DNA from: Amycolatopsis lexingtonensis
GTDB taxonomy: Bacteria > Actinomycetota > Actinomycetes > Mycobacteriales > Pseudonocardiaceae
Assembly (NCBI RefSeq): GCF_014873755.1
Contig: NZ_JADBEG010000001.1
Coordinates: 8,096,501-8,160,500, forward strand
Reading direction: 5' to 3'
DNA: 64,000 bases
The position numbers were made by a program, and so were the translations under genes. The notes under the pieces were generated by a model. The model searched no databases. It was not told the DNA's origin and saw only the letters and a list, made by a program, of their open reading frames with translations. Below, in pieces: positions 32,968 to 42,134 of this stretch (position 1 is the stretch's first letter; every line of letters starts with the position of its first letter).

Positions 32968-34203
32968 ATGGGGTCGTTCCTCGCCGGCATCGTCGCCGAC
33001 TTCGCGCAGCACTGGCCCCTCTACGTCTCGATCCCGATCGTCGCCGCGCTGATCGGCTACGGCACCAAGCTCGTCGCGATCCGGATGATGTTCCAGCCGG
33101 TGGAGTTCATCGGCGTCAAGCCGTTCCTCGGCTGGCAGGGCATCGTGCCCAAGCGCGCCGCGCGGATGGCGTCCATCGCCTGCGACACGATGACCGAGCA
33201 GCTGATCAAGCCGGCCGAGGTCGTCGCGCGGCTGGACGCGTCCCGGATCGCCCAGGAGATCGAGAAACCGCTGCTGGCCGGGGTCGAGGACATCGTCCGC
33301 GAGGTGGCGGGCCACTACCAGCCGGGCCTGTGGGAGTCGCTCCCGGTCCGCGTGCAGCGCCTGGTGATCGAGCGCGTCCAGCACGAGTCGCCGCGGATGG
33401 TCGCGGCGGTGCTCGACCTGATCAAGTCCGATGTGGACAGTGTGTTCGACCTCAAGGGCATGGTCGTCACCAGCCTGGTCAAGGACAAGCGCCTGCTCAA
33501 CCGGATCTTCCAGGAGGCGGGCGCGAAGGAGTTCAAGTTCATCGCGCGCTCGGGCCTGGTGTTCGGCGGCGCGATCGGCATCATCCAGATGGTGGCGTGG
33601 GTGCTGTTCAAGTTCCCGCCGATCATGCCGATCTTCGGCCTGTTCACCGGCTGGTTCACGGACTGGCTGGCGCTGCGGATGATCTTCTACCCGATCGAGC
33701 CGCGTCGGTACTTCGGCGTCCAGTGGCAGGGGTTGTTCCTGAAGCGGCGCGCGGAGGTCGCGGAGGCCTACGGGTCGTTGATCGCGAAGGAGATCATCAC
33801 CCCGCACAACGTCATCGAGGCCATCCTGCACGGGCCGCTGTCGGACCGCGTGCTGGCGCTGATCCAGCGCCAGCTCGACCGCGAACTCGGGAGCGTCGCG
33901 AAGCCGCTGCTGGTGTTCGCGGTGGGGAGCCGCAAGTACCAGGACATGAAGCTGTCGATCGCTTCGCAGATCATGTCCCGGCTCCCGGAGACGATGCGCT
34001 ACATCGAGGACTACGCGACGGACGCGATGGACATCCGGAACGTGCTGGTCTCGAAGATGAAGCAGCTGTCCCCGAAGGAGTTCGAGCGCTTGCTGCGGCC
34101 GGCTTTCGAGCAGGACGAATGGATCCTGATCGCGACGGGCGCCGTGCTGGGGTTCGCGGTCGGTGAGGCCCAGGTCCTGCTGCTGGAGCACCTGGCGGCT
34201 TAG
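32968..34203 (+). CDS. DUF445 family membrane protein
   Basis: A 411-residue DUF445 protein. Hydrophobic segments are at about 13-30 (PLYVSIPIVAALIGYGTKL), 190-225 (VFGGAIGIIQMVAWVLFKF with FGLFTGWFTDWLALRM) and 388-405. The motif KLVAIRMMFQPVEFIGVKPF-like recurs as WLALRMIFYPIEPRRYFGVQ, reflecting the internal duplication of this family. The function is unknown; relatives are linked to envelope structure. The start is ATG 32968, directly after the Abi-alpha gene. It overlaps the convergent HxlR stop by 4 bp. Confidence 0.85.
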   Translation: MGSFLAGIVADFAQHWPLYVSIPIVAALIGYGTKLVAIRMMFQPVEFIGVKPFLGWQGIVPKRAARMASIACDTMTEQLIKPAEVVARLDASRIAQEIEKPLLAGVEDIVREVAGHYQPGLWESLPVRVQRLVIERVQHESPRMVAAVLDLIKSDVDSVFDLKGMVVTSLVKDKRLLNRIFQEAGAKEFKFIARSGLVFGGAIGIIQMVAWVLFKFPPIMPIFGLFTGWFTDWLALRMIFYPIEPRRYFGVQWQGLFLKRRAEVAEAYGSLIAKEIITPHNVIEAILHGPLSDRVLALIQRQLDRELGSVAKPLLVFAVGSRKYQDMKLSIASQIMSRLPETMRYIEDYATDAMDIRNVLVSKMKQLSPKEFERLLRPAFEQDEWILIATGAVLGFAVGEAQVLLLEHLAA

Positions 34204-34559
34204 CCGACGTCGTAGGCTCGACGCGCTGCGGCGACCTTCGCCCGGTGCTTCGCCGCCCAGGCCGACAGCGCGTGCAACGGCTCGTCCAGCTCCGCCGCGT
34301 GGGGCGTCATCGTGTACTCCACCCGGGGCGGGACCTCCGGGTACACCTTCCGCGTCACCAGTCCGTTGCGCTCCAACCCTCGCAGCGTCAGCGACAGCAT
34401 CCGCCGGGAGACGCCCTCCAGCGCGCGCTCCAGTTCGCTGAACCGCCGGGCGCCGTCGCCCAGCTGGACCAGGACCCGGATCGCCCACTTGTCGCCCACC
34501 AGGTCCAGGACTTCGCGCAGGGAGCACATCTCCGCCGGAAGAACTTCGCCGTTGTCCAT
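34200..34559 (-). CDS. HxlR family transcriptional regulator
   Basis: A 119-residue winged-helix HxlR protein. It has the N-terminal cysteine of MCSLREVLDLVGDKW that precedes the first helix in many redox-sensing members, then RRFSELERALEGVSRRMLS and the wing VYPEVPPRVEYTMT. It is divergent from an oxidoreductase gene, and a tandem 19-bp repeat in the gap is the likely binding site. Signals may be electrophiles or oxidants; this is inference. Confidence 0.88.
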   Translation of the reverse strand: MDNGEVLPAEMCSLREVLDLVGDKWAIRVLVQLGDGARRFSELERALEGVSRRMLSLTLRGLERNGLVTRKVYPEVPPRVEYTMTPHAAELDEPLHALSAWAAKHRAKVAAARRAYDVG

Positions 34560-34575
34560 CGCTGTGACCTCGTTC

Positions 34576-34613
34576 GTAACAGGAATGTGCCGTCGTACCA
34601 GGAAAGTGCCGTC
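34576..34613. promoter_or_regulatory. tandem 19-bp direct repeats, probable HxlR operator
   Basis: GTAACAGGAATGTGCCGTC (34576-34594) is followed immediately by GTACCAGGAAAGTGCCGTC (34595-34613), 17 of 19 bases identical. The 19-bp period is close to two helical turns, placing both copies on one DNA face. The repeat lies between divergent HxlR and oxidoreductase starts. Confidence 0.6.
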
Positions 34614-34674
34614 TTCCTGCGGGAACGCCGGCGGTCCACGATCGATTCCGGCAAGCACCGGAAAGGAACGTGGA

Positions 34675-35661
34675 ATGACGAAGACAGTGCGGTTCGCCGT
34701 CGAAGGCGGGCCGGAAGTGCTGGAGCTCGTGGACGTCGAGCTCGGCGACCCCGAGGCCGGGGAACTGCGGCTGCGGGTGGAGGCGATCGGGCTCAACCGG
34801 GCCGAGGCGATGTTCCGCTCCGGCACCTACTTCGAGCGCCCCGGCGCGTTTCCCGCGAAGCTCGGGTACTCCGCGTCCGGGATCGTGGAAGCCGTCGGAG
34901 AAGGGGTCACCGAGTTCGCGGCCGGCGACGCCGTGAGCACCGTCGCGGGCTTCTCGATGCGGGACTACGGCGTCTACGGCGAGGCGGCCATCGTGCCGGC
35001 GTCCGCCGTGCTGCGCCGCCCGGAAGGTCTCGACGCCACCGAAACCGTCGCGTTGTGGGGACCTTTCCTCACCGCGTACGGCGCCATCGTCGACGAAGGG
35101 AACGTCCGGCCCGGGGACTTCGTGCTGATCACCGCCGCTTCGAGCAGTGTGGGGCTGGCGACCATCGACGTCGTCAACCACATCGGCGCCATCCCCATCG
35201 CCGCCACGCGCACGGCCGCGAAGAAGCAGCGGCTCCTCGACGCCGGTGCCGCGCACGTGATCGTCACCGACGACGAAGACATCACCGGGCGCACGCTCGA
35301 AATCACCGGGCAGCGGGGCGCGGAGTTCGTCTTCGACGCCATCGCCGGTGACGGCGTCCGCAAGCTCGCCGCCGCCACCGCGAAAGGCGGCACGCTCGTC
35401 GTCTACGGCGCGCTCGACACGAAGGAAACGCCGTTCCCGCTGTGGTTCGTGCCCACCATGCGGCTGTTCAACGCCTTCGACCTCACCCTGGACCCCGGGC
35501 GCCTGGCCCGTGCGGAGCACTTCATCCGCGCCGGGGTCCGGGCGGGAACCTTCCGGCCGCGCGTGGACCGCGCTTTCGACCTCGCCGACATCGCCGCCGC
35601 GCACCGGTACCTCGAGGCGAACGGGCAGTTCGGGAAGGTGGTGGTCGGCGTGGGCGGCTGA
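34675..35661 (+). CDS. zinc-independent alcohol dehydrogenase/quinone reductase (MDR family)
   Basis: A 328-residue MDR enzyme. The GroES-like part begins VRFAVEGGPEVLELVDVELG, and the cofactor loop is in VLITAASSSVGLATIDV at about residues 147-163, with serines replacing the usual glycines. It probably reduces quinones or alpha,beta-unsaturated carbonyls with NADPH. The ATG at 34675 follows AAAGGAACG. Control by the divergent HxlR regulator is likely. Confidence 0.86.
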   Translation: MTKTVRFAVEGGPEVLELVDVELGDPEAGELRLRVEAIGLNRAEAMFRSGTYFERPGAFPAKLGYSASGIVEAVGEGVTEFAAGDAVSTVAGFSMRDYGVYGEAAIVPASAVLRRPEGLDATETVALWGPFLTAYGAIVDEGNVRPGDFVLITAASSSVGLATIDVVNHIGAIPIAATRTAAKKQRLLDAGAAHVIVTDDEDITGRTLEITGQRGAEFVFDAIAGDGVRKLAAATAKGGTLVVYGALDTKETPFPLWFVPTMRLFNAFDLTLDPGRLARAEHFIRAGVRAGTFRPRVDRAFDLADIAAAHRYLEANGQFGKVVVGVGG

Positions 35662-35764
35662 GCGGGCGAGCAAGTCCACCCGAACGGCCGTACACCTGGA
35701 CGTATCCCCGCGCTTACCTTGCGCCTCTACTGTGCGTCACGACTACGACCGGGCGGGGGAGCCC

Positions 35765-38707
35765 ATGACTGCCGAACCTTGGCCGCAGGAGATCCGGCTG
35801 GCGGTGACCATGGTCGGGGGCGCCAGCCTCGCGATCTGGATGGGCGGGGTCGCCACCGAGACGTCGCAGCTGCTCCGGGAATCGCACGGCACCGCCGCGC
35901 CCGGGCGCTACCGCAAGCTGCTCGACCTCCTGCGGGCCACCGTCTCGCTCGACGTCCTGACCGGGACCAGCGCCGGCGGGATCAACGCCGCCTGCCTGGG
36001 CCTCGCGGAAGCTTTCGGCTCCTCGCCGGGGGTTCTGCGCGACACCTGGATCACCACCGGCTCGCTGGAGAACCTGATCCGGGACGCGCGCGAGAAGGAA
36101 CCGCGGTCGGTGCTCGACGGGGACCGCGTGCTGCTCGATGACCTCGAAAAGGTGCTGTGCGAGATCACGGCGAAGGGCGCGCGCCCCGTCGAGGAACCCG
36201 ACGTCACCGTGCTGCTCACCGGCACCATGATCGACGGCGAGACCACCCGGTTCGACGACGCGCTCGGGAACCTGGTGCGGGACACCGAACACCGGATGCT
36301 GTTCCGCTTCTGCGGTCCACTGTGGACCGATGGGGTGGAGGCGCCGCTCGCGCTGGCGGCGCGCTCCACCGCGTCGTTCCCGGGCGCGTTCGAGCTGTCC
36401 CGGATGCCGATCGGCACCAGTGGCACCGACCGGCTGCACCCCGACATGACGCCCTACACCGAGCTGACCCGCTCGCACTGGCTGACCGACGGCGGGGTGC
36501 TGCTGAACAAGCCGTTGCGGCCGGCGCTGCGCGAGATCTTCGAGCGCCCGTCGCACGCGGACGTCCGGCGGCTGCTGCTCTACGTCGTGCCGACCGGGGA
36601 AAAGGTCGCCGACGCCGTCGATTGCGACGCGGCGAACCCGCCGCTGCTGTCGAACGCGATGGCCAAGGTCGTCAACACCGTGATGAGCCAGTCGATCAGC
36701 GCCGAGCTGGACGACCTGACCCGCCACAACGACGCCGTGCTGCGCGCCAGGGACACCCGGGTTTCGCTGGCCGCGCTGGGTTTGCGCGGTGGGCCCGAAT
36801 GCCTGGTCGACGCGCGGATCGCCACCGCGTACCGCGAGCGGCGGACCGCCGAGGACGCCGCCGATCTGGTCCGGGCCGCCGCGCGGCGGTATTCGATGTC
36901 CGAAGCGGACACCCCGGACCGCGAGTGGGCGTCCGGGATGTCGCGGCAGCTGCGCGAGATCGCCGTCGCCGGGCTGAGCAGTGGTGTGCCGGACCGGCCG
37001 CCGTCGGAGAGCCTCGCCGTCGCCGACCTGGTCGGCTACCGGACGACGGCGCTCGACGACGCCGTCGCGACCGGGCTGCAGCTGGTCAACGCCGGGTTCC
37101 GGCTCCAGCCGGACGCCGCGAGCGCCCAGGCGCTGAACGACGCCCGGGGCCAGCTGCACGCCGCGCGCTCGACGGCGTCGCGCGGGGTGCGGCTCGGGCA
37201 ATGGGTGGCCGCGCACGACGGGCCCGGCGCGAGCAGCACCCTCGAGGTGTGGATCCGCGAGCTGGCCGAGGAGTGGGCCGGGCTGGGGCGTTCGGCCGCC
37301 GTCGCCGAGGCGTGGCCGAAGGTGGTCGCGGGCCTGCGCACGGCCGCGCCGACGCTGCGGGCGCTGGCCGCCGCCGGGGACGAAGCCGGCACGGTGACCA
37401 CGCTGCTGGACTGGCTCGCGCTGACCTCCGATGTGGCCGACGACGTGGTCCAGGCGCGGCTGGTGGCCTTGCACGTGGCGACGCGTGGGCTGCTCGCGCA
37501 GGCGCCGTCGGTCGACCAGCGGGTCGACCTGGTGCAGGTCAGCGCCGATTCCCGGACGTTGCTGGACCTGACGCGCAGCCGGGCCGAGGACAAGCTGACC
37601 GGGCTGCAGGTGAACTACTTCGGCGCGTTCTACAAGGCGTCGTGGCGCGCCAGCGACTGGATGTGGGGCCGCGTCGACGGCGCCGGCTGGCTCGTCCAGT
37701 GCCTGCTCGACCCGGCCCGCCTCGAGACGCTGCGGGACATCCTCGGCCGGGAGCGGTTCCGCGACGAGCTCGTCGCCGCGTTCGGCCCGGACTGGCGCGC
37801 GCCGGACGAGCAGGACCGCTGCACGCCGGCCGAAGCGGCGCAGCTGCGTGCGCAGCTGAACGCCGAGCTGGCCTTCCTCGGCCTCGACGCCGACCTGAAG
37901 CCGGCCGAGTTCGGCACCGAACGGCCGGTCAGCCTGCCGGTCACGGCGATGGTGCTGGCCAGGGCGCGGCAGGCCGAGATCGCGGCGGAGGAGCTGCCGG
38001 TCGTCACGCTCGCCTCGCGCTACGACGCCGCCGACCGCAAGGGCATCGGGGAGGCCTTGGCGAAGGAACGCGAGCCGGCCGACGCCGGTGGCGCGCAGGC
38101 GCGGTTCCAGGCCTGCCGCGTCTCGGCGGAGAAGCTCGCCGGCGAGCAGGGCACCGCGCGGCTGACCCGCACGCTGGTCGCGCTCGGCGCGGCGACGGTG
38201 AACGCGGGGACGGTCGCGTTCCGCCTGCCCGGCGGCTGGCTGCGGACGGTCGCGGGCATCCTGCGCACGGTGGCCAGGAGCTCGGCGAAGGTCTCGCAAG
38301 GCGCGTCACGGCTGGGCACCGCGGGCTCGCTGGCCGCCGGGGTCCTCGCGCTGCTGGCGGGCTTGGTGCTCGGCAACAACGGCGGCGCGGTGCTGCAGTG
38401 GGTCGGTCTCCCGGTGCTGGCGGGCGCGGTCGTCTACCTGGCGACGGCGCTGCTCACGATGGGCCACCTCGCCCGGCGGCTGTTCGCCGCGCTGGGGGTG
38501 CTGGTGGTCGCGGCGCTGCTGCTGGCCGCGTTCTTGCCACCGCTGGCCCAGCCGTTCTTCGGCTGGCTCGGCGGGGTCGTCGCCGGCTGGCGCCGCGGGG
38601 ACGGCGCGGTCTGGTGGCTGGTGGTGTCGGGGCTGCTGATCCTGCCCGCGGTCGTGATGCCGGTGAGCGCGATCGTGCGCGGCGTCCGCCACCGCAAGCG
38701 CGCCTGA
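35765..38707 (+). CDS. large patatin-like phospholipase with membrane C-terminus
   Basis: A 980-residue protein. The N-terminal patatin domain (about 1-320) has the oxyanion loop GGASLAIWMGG, the nucleophile S69 in LTGTSAGGINA and the catalytic aspartate D242 in LTDGGVLLNKP, so the Ser-Asp dyad is intact. A long helical middle region follows. The last 150 residues contain about four hydrophobic helices, for example GSLAAGVLALLAGLVLG, so the protein is membrane anchored. It resembles the DUF3376-containing patatins of actinobacteria. It should deacylate lipids. The stop codon lies within a hairpin at 38706-38737. Confidence 0.85.
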   Translation: MTAEPWPQEIRLAVTMVGGASLAIWMGGVATETSQLLRESHGTAAPGRYRKLLDLLRATVSLDVLTGTSAGGINAACLGLAEAFGSSPGVLRDTWITTGSLENLIRDAREKEPRSVLDGDRVLLDDLEKVLCEITAKGARPVEEPDVTVLLTGTMIDGETTRFDDALGNLVRDTEHRMLFRFCGPLWTDGVEAPLALAARSTASFPGAFELSRMPIGTSGTDRLHPDMTPYTELTRSHWLTDGGVLLNKPLRPALREIFERPSHADVRRLLLYVVPTGEKVADAVDCDAANPPLLSNAMAKVVNTVMSQSISAELDDLTRHNDAVLRARDTRVSLAALGLRGGPECLVDARIATAYRERRTAEDAADLVRAAARRYSMSEADTPDREWASGMSRQLREIAVAGLSSGVPDRPPSESLAVADLVGYRTTALDDAVATGLQLVNAGFRLQPDAASAQALNDARGQLHAARSTASRGVRLGQWVAAHDGPGASSTLEVWIRELAEEWAGLGRSAAVAEAWPKVVAGLRTAAPTLRALAAAGDEAGTVTTLLDWLALTSDVADDVVQARLVALHVATRGLLAQAPSVDQRVDLVQVSADSRTLLDLTRSRAEDKLTGLQVNYFGAFYKASWRASDWMWGRVDGAGWLVQCLLDPARLETLRDILGRERFRDELVAAFGPDWRAPDEQDRCTPAEAAQLRAQLNAELAFLGLDADLKPAEFGTERPVSLPVTAMVLARARQAEIAAEELPVVTLASRYDAADRKGIGEALAKEREPADAGGAQARFQACRVSAEKLAGEQGTARLTRTLVALGAATVNAGTVAFRLPGGWLRTVAGILRTVARSSAKVSQGASRLGTAGSLAAGVLALLAGLVLGNNGGAVLQWVGLPVLAGAVVYLATALLTMGHLARRLFAALGVLVVAALLLAAFLPPLAQPFFGWLGGVVAGWRRGDGAVWWLVVSGLLILPAVVMPVSAIVRGVRHRKRA

Positions 38708-38737
38708 GGCGTAGCTTTCACGTGAAAGCGACGCCTC
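38706..38737 (+). terminator. CTTTCACGTGAAAG hairpin at the patatin stop
   Basis: GAGGCGT (38706-38712) and ACGCCTC (38731-38737) extend the perfect palindrome GCTTTCACGTGAAAGC (38714-38729), giving a stem of about 15 bp that begins in the patatin stop codon. It is a single-unit member of the family seen at 31223 and 43207. Confidence 0.75.
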
Positions 38738-38864
38738 GGGCCGGAGCGTGATCGGCCCGTCGCCTTGCGATCAACCCCGAATGGGTTCATCGTGCGCATA
38801 GGCCGCGAGCCACGCGCGAGCGACCCAGGCGCGCGTGTGCCCAAGCACCGTCCACTTCAAACAT

Positions 38865-38889
38865 GTTTGTGGGACTCCTCACCGGGTAC
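38865..38889 (+). promoter_or_regulatory. SigB/SigF-type promoter for the ectoine operon
   Basis: GTTT (38865-38868) and GGGTAC (38884-38889) are separated by 15 bp, matching the actinobacterial stress sigma consensus GTTT-N14-16-GGGTA(C/T). It lies 80 bp before ectA. A second possible -10, TACGTT at 38956-38961, is close to the ATG. Confidence 0.55.
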
Positions 38890-38969
38890 CCCGCGTCGCC
38901 GCAGGTCATCACGGGGGTCGTGAGCTGCGTCGCTGGCGAGCGGAAAATTCTCTGTTACGTTTCCTGAGT

Positions 38970-39479
38970 ATGTCCGTAACGCACTTGATCGAATCCCCGA
39001 CCAAGGCGGACGGCGCGGAGCTGTGGAGAATCGCGCGCGATTCCGCCAAGCTCGATCTCAACTCGCCGTACGCATACATGCTGTGGTGCCGCGATTTCGC
39101 CGAGTCTTCGGTCGTCGCGCGTGAGGACGGCAAGGCGGTCGGATTCGTCATCGCCTACCGCAGGCCGGACGAGCCCGAGGCCGCGCTCGTCTGGCAGGTC
39201 GCGGTCGACGCGTCCCAGCGCGGAAAGGGCCTGGCCGGGGCCCTGCTCGACGCGCTCTACACGAGACTCGTCGACGACGGCGTGCGTTACCTCGAGACCA
39301 CGATCACCCCGGACAACGAGGCGTCCATCCGGCTCTTCGCGTCGTTCGCGAAGCGGTGGAACGCCGCGATGGAAACCAGTGTGCTGTTCGCCGGGGAAGA
39401 TTTCCCCGAAGCCGGGCACCTGGCCGAAGAGCTTTACCGCATCGGTCCGCTCACACCACGCAAAGATCCGGGCGAGTAG
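38970..39479 (+). CDS. ectA: L-2,4-diaminobutyrate acetyltransferase EctA
   Basis: A 169-residue GNAT enzyme of EctA length. It has the EctA-typical segment LDLNSPYAYMLWCRDFAESS and the acetyl-CoA loop VAVDASQRGKGLAGALLDAL. It acetylates the gamma-amino group of L-2,4-diaminobutyrate, the second step of ectoine synthesis. First gene of ectABCD. The ATG at 38970 has no clear ribosome-binding site. Confidence 0.95.
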   Translation: MSVTHLIESPTKADGAELWRIARDSAKLDLNSPYAYMLWCRDFAESSVVAREDGKAVGFVIAYRRPDEPEAALVWQVAVDASQRGKGLAGALLDALYTRLVDDGVRYLETTITPDNEASIRLFASFAKRWNAAMETSVLFAGEDFPEAGHLAEELYRIGPLTPRKDPGE

Positions 39480-39494
39480 GAGAAAAGAAACGTC

Positions 39495-40748
39495 ATGAGC
39501 ATCTTCGAAGAGCTCGAATCCGAAGTACGCAGCTACAGCCGCGGCTGGCCGGTCGTGTTCGACCGCGCGCAGGGGAGTCACCTCTACGACGAGAGCGGCA
39601 AGGCCTACCTCGACTTCTTCGCCGGCGCCGGCGCGCTGAACTACGGGCACAACAACCCGAAGCTGAAGCAGGCCCTCATCGACTACATCCAGCGCGACGG
39701 CGTCACGCACGCGCTGGACATGTTCACCGTGGCCAAGCGGGACTTCCTGCAGACTTTCCGCGACAAGATCCTCGACCCCCGCAACCTGAACTACAAGGTC
39801 GTGTTCCCGGGTCCGGGTGGCGCGAACGCCGTCGAGGCGGCGCTGAAGCTGGCGCGCAAGGTGACCGGCAAGGAATCGGTCATCAACTTCACCAACGCCT
39901 TCCACGGCATGACGCTGGGCGCGTTGTCGGTCACCGGCAACTCGATGAAGCGCGGCGGCGCCGGCGTCCCGCTGGTGCACGCCACCCCGATGCCGTACGA
40001 CAAGTACTTCGACGGCGCGATGCCGGACTTCCTCTACTTCGAGAAGCTCCTCGAAGACTCCGGCAGCGGGCTCAACGAGCCGGCCGCGGTGATCGTCGAA
40101 GGCGTGCAGGGCGAAGGCGGCATCAACGCCGCGCGCCTCGAGTGGCTGAAGGGTCTCGACGACCTCTGCAAGCGCCACAACATCCTGCTGATCCTCGACG
40201 ACGTCCAGATGGGCTGCGGCCGCACCGGCCCGTTCTTCAGCTTCGAGGACGCCGGGATCACGCCGGACATCGTGTGCCTGTCGAAGTCCATCGGCGGGTA
40301 CGGCATCCCGATGGCGCTGACGCTGATCAAGCCGGAGCTCGACGTCTGGGAGCCCGGCGAGCACAACGGCACGTTCCGCGGCATCAGCCCGGCGTTCGTC
40401 ACCGCCAAGGAAGCGATCGACGTCTACTGGAGCGACGACGAGCTCGAGAAGTCGACGAAGGCGAAGGGCGAGCGCATCGCCGCCGCGTTCTCCGGCATCG
40501 TCGAGGCCTACCCCGAGGCCGAACTGCTCGCCAAGGGCCGCGGCCTGGCGCGCGGCATCGAGTTCCAGAACGGCGACCTCGCCGGCCGCGTCTGCGCGGA
40601 AGCGTTTGCGCGCGGCCTGCTGATGGAAACCTCGGGTCCCGACGGCGAAGTCATGAAGCTGCTGCCGCCGCTGACCCTGACCGACGACGAGCTCACCCAG
40701 GGCCTGTCGATCATCGACGAGTCCATCAAGGCCGTCCTGAAGAAGTAA
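39495..40748 (+). CDS. ectB: diaminobutyrate-2-oxoglutarate transaminase EctB
   Basis: A 417-residue class III aminotransferase. The PLP lysine is about K264 in [19 protein letters not shown], and the aspartate that contacts the pyridine nitrogen is in [15 protein letters not shown]. It makes L-2,4-diaminobutyrate from aspartate semialdehyde and glutamate, the first step. The ATG at 39495 follows AGGAGAAAAG, 15 bp after ectA. Confidence 0.96.
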   Translation: MSIFEELESEVRSYSRGWPVVFDRAQGSHLYDESGKAYLDFFAGAGALNYGHNNPKLKQALIDYIQRDGVTHALDMFTVAKRDFLQTFRDKILDPRNLNYKVVFPGPGGANAVEAALKLARKVTGKESVINFTNAFHGMTLGALSVTGNSMKRGGAGVPLVHATPMPYDKYFDGAMPDFLYFEKLLEDSGSGLNEPAAVIVEGVQGEGGINAARLEWLKGLDDLCKRHNILLILDDVQMGCGRTGPFFSFEDAGITPDIVCLSKSIGGYGIPMALTLIKPELDVWEPGEHNGTFRGISPAFVTAKEAIDVYWSDDELEKSTKAKGERIAAAFSGIVEAYPEAELLAKGRGLARGIEFQNGDLAGRVCAEAFARGLLMETSGPDGEVMKLLPPLTLTDDELTQGLSIIDESIKAVLKK

Positions 40749-40760
40749 AGGAGTACGCCC

Positions 40761-41153
40761 GTGCTCGTGCGCACCCTCGACGAGGTCACCGACACCGACG
40801 CCGACATCAAGACCCCCAACTGGCGCAGCAAGAGAATCATCCTGGCCAAGGAGGGCGTCGGCTTCTCGGTCCACGAGACCACGCTGTACGCGGGAACGGT
40901 CAACGACTTCTGGTACGCCAACCACATCGAGGCGGTGTTCATCACCTCCGGTGAGGGCGAGATCGAAGACCTCGCCACCGGCAAGGTGTACGAGCTCAAG
41001 CCGGGGACGCTGTACCTGCTCAACGACCACGACAAGCACCAGGTCCGGCCGCGGACCGAGATCAAGTGCGTGTGCGTCTTCAACCCCCCGGTGACCGGCC
41101 GCGAGGTGCACGACGAAAACGGCGTGTACCCGCTGATCACCGAGGACGCGTAA
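40761..41153 (+). CDS. ectC: ectoine synthase EctC
   Basis: A 130-residue cupin with the EctC start MLVRTLDEV and the block NDFWYANHIEAVFITSGEGE, including metal-site residues, then YLLNDHDKHQVRPRTE. It cyclises N-gamma-acetyl-diaminobutyrate to ectoine. The start is GTG 40761 after AAAGGAG. Twelve bases separate it from ectB. Confidence 0.96.
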   Translation: MLVRTLDEVTDTDADIKTPNWRSKRIILAKEGVGFSVHETTLYAGTVNDFWYANHIEAVFITSGEGEIEDLATGKVYELKPGTLYLLNDHDKHQVRPRTEIKCVCVFNPPVTGREVHDENGVYPLITEDA

Positions 41154-41184
41154 AACACCGGAGAGGAAACAGGAGGCGAAGCCC

Positions 41185-42087
41185 GTGACGCTGACGGACA
41201 CCCGGGTCGACGACACTTACCCGACCCGGATCACCGGTACGCCGGCTCACCTGCCGCGCGTGCACCCCACCGTGTGGGGTACCGAAGCCGACGGCCCGAT
41301 CGACGCCGCCACGCTGGCGAACCACGAGACCAAGGGTTACACCGTGGTCGACGACATGCTCTCCGTCGGGGAGGTGCAGACGTACTGGCAGGAACTGGTG
41401 CGGCTGTCCTCCGACGCCGAGCTCGCCCGGGACGAGCGCGTGATCACCGAGGCGAAGACCGGTGAGGTCCGGTCGATCTTCGACGTCCACGAGATTTCGG
41501 ACCTGATCGCCGAACTGGTGCGCGACCCGCGCGTGCTGGACCGGGCCCGGCAGCTGCTCGGCTCCGAGGTGTACATCCACCAGAGCCGCGTCAACTACAT
41601 GCCGGGGTTCAAGGGCACCGGGTTCTACTGGCACTCGGACTTCGAAACCTGGCACGCGGAGGACGGCATGCCGTCCCCGCGCGCGGTCAGCTGCTCCATC
41701 GCGCTGACGGACAACTACCCGTTCAACGGCGGCCTGATGATCATGCCGGGCTCGCACCGGACGTTCGTCCAGTGCGCCGGCGAGACGCCGGACGAGAACT
41801 ACAAGAGCTCGCTCAAGGACCAGCGGGTGGGCGTGCCGAACGAGGACGACATCACCCGGATGGCGGCCGAGCACGGCATCGACCAGTTCACCGGCCAGGC
41901 GGGCTCGGCACTGTGGTTCGACTCGAACATCATGCACGGCTCCGGGAACAACATCACGCCGTACCCGCGCTCCAACATCTTCCTGGTGTTCAACAGCGTG
42001 GAGAACGCGTTGCAGGAACCGTTCGCGGCCAGCGTCCCGCGACCGGCCTTCATCGCCGGGCGTGACTCGACCCCGATCTCGCGCTGA
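41185..42087 (+). CDS. ectD: ectoine hydroxylase EctD
   Basis: A 300-residue non-haem iron(II)/2-oxoglutarate dioxygenase. The signature FYWHSDFETWHAEDGMPSPR holds the HxD iron ligands, and the distal histidine is in IMHGSGNN. It converts ectoine to 5-hydroxyectoine, a better protectant against desiccation and heat. The start is GTG 41185 after GAGGAAACAGGAGG. It ends the operon; no ask_ect gene is present. Confidence 0.95.
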   Translation: MTLTDTRVDDTYPTRITGTPAHLPRVHPTVWGTEADGPIDAATLANHETKGYTVVDDMLSVGEVQTYWQELVRLSSDAELARDERVITEAKTGEVRSIFDVHEISDLIAELVRDPRVLDRARQLLGSEVYIHQSRVNYMPGFKGTGFYWHSDFETWHAEDGMPSPRAVSCSIALTDNYPFNGGLMIMPGSHRTFVQCAGETPDENYKSSLKDQRVGVPNEDDITRMAAEHGIDQFTGQAGSALWFDSNIMHGSGNNITPYPRSNIFLVFNSVENALQEPFAASVPRPAFIAGRDSTPISR

Positions 42088-42103
42088 AGTGACCGGCCCG
42101 GCG

Positions 42104-42132
42104 GTGACGGACCCGGTGCGCTTTGTTACCGT
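42104..42132 (+). promoter_or_regulatory. HrdB-type promoter before the structured RNA
   Basis: GTGACG (42104-42109) and TACCGT (42127-42132) are 17 bp apart, close to TTGAC(N)-N17-TANNNT. Transcription would begin near 42139, right where the paired rod begins. Confidence 0.45.
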
Positions 42133-42134
42133 GT

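Noticed and set aside
35714..38299. 861-codon open frame opposite the patatin gene
   Set aside because: High-GC antisense artefact: the translation is Arg/Gln/His-rich with no domains, and the plus strand encodes a clear patatin.
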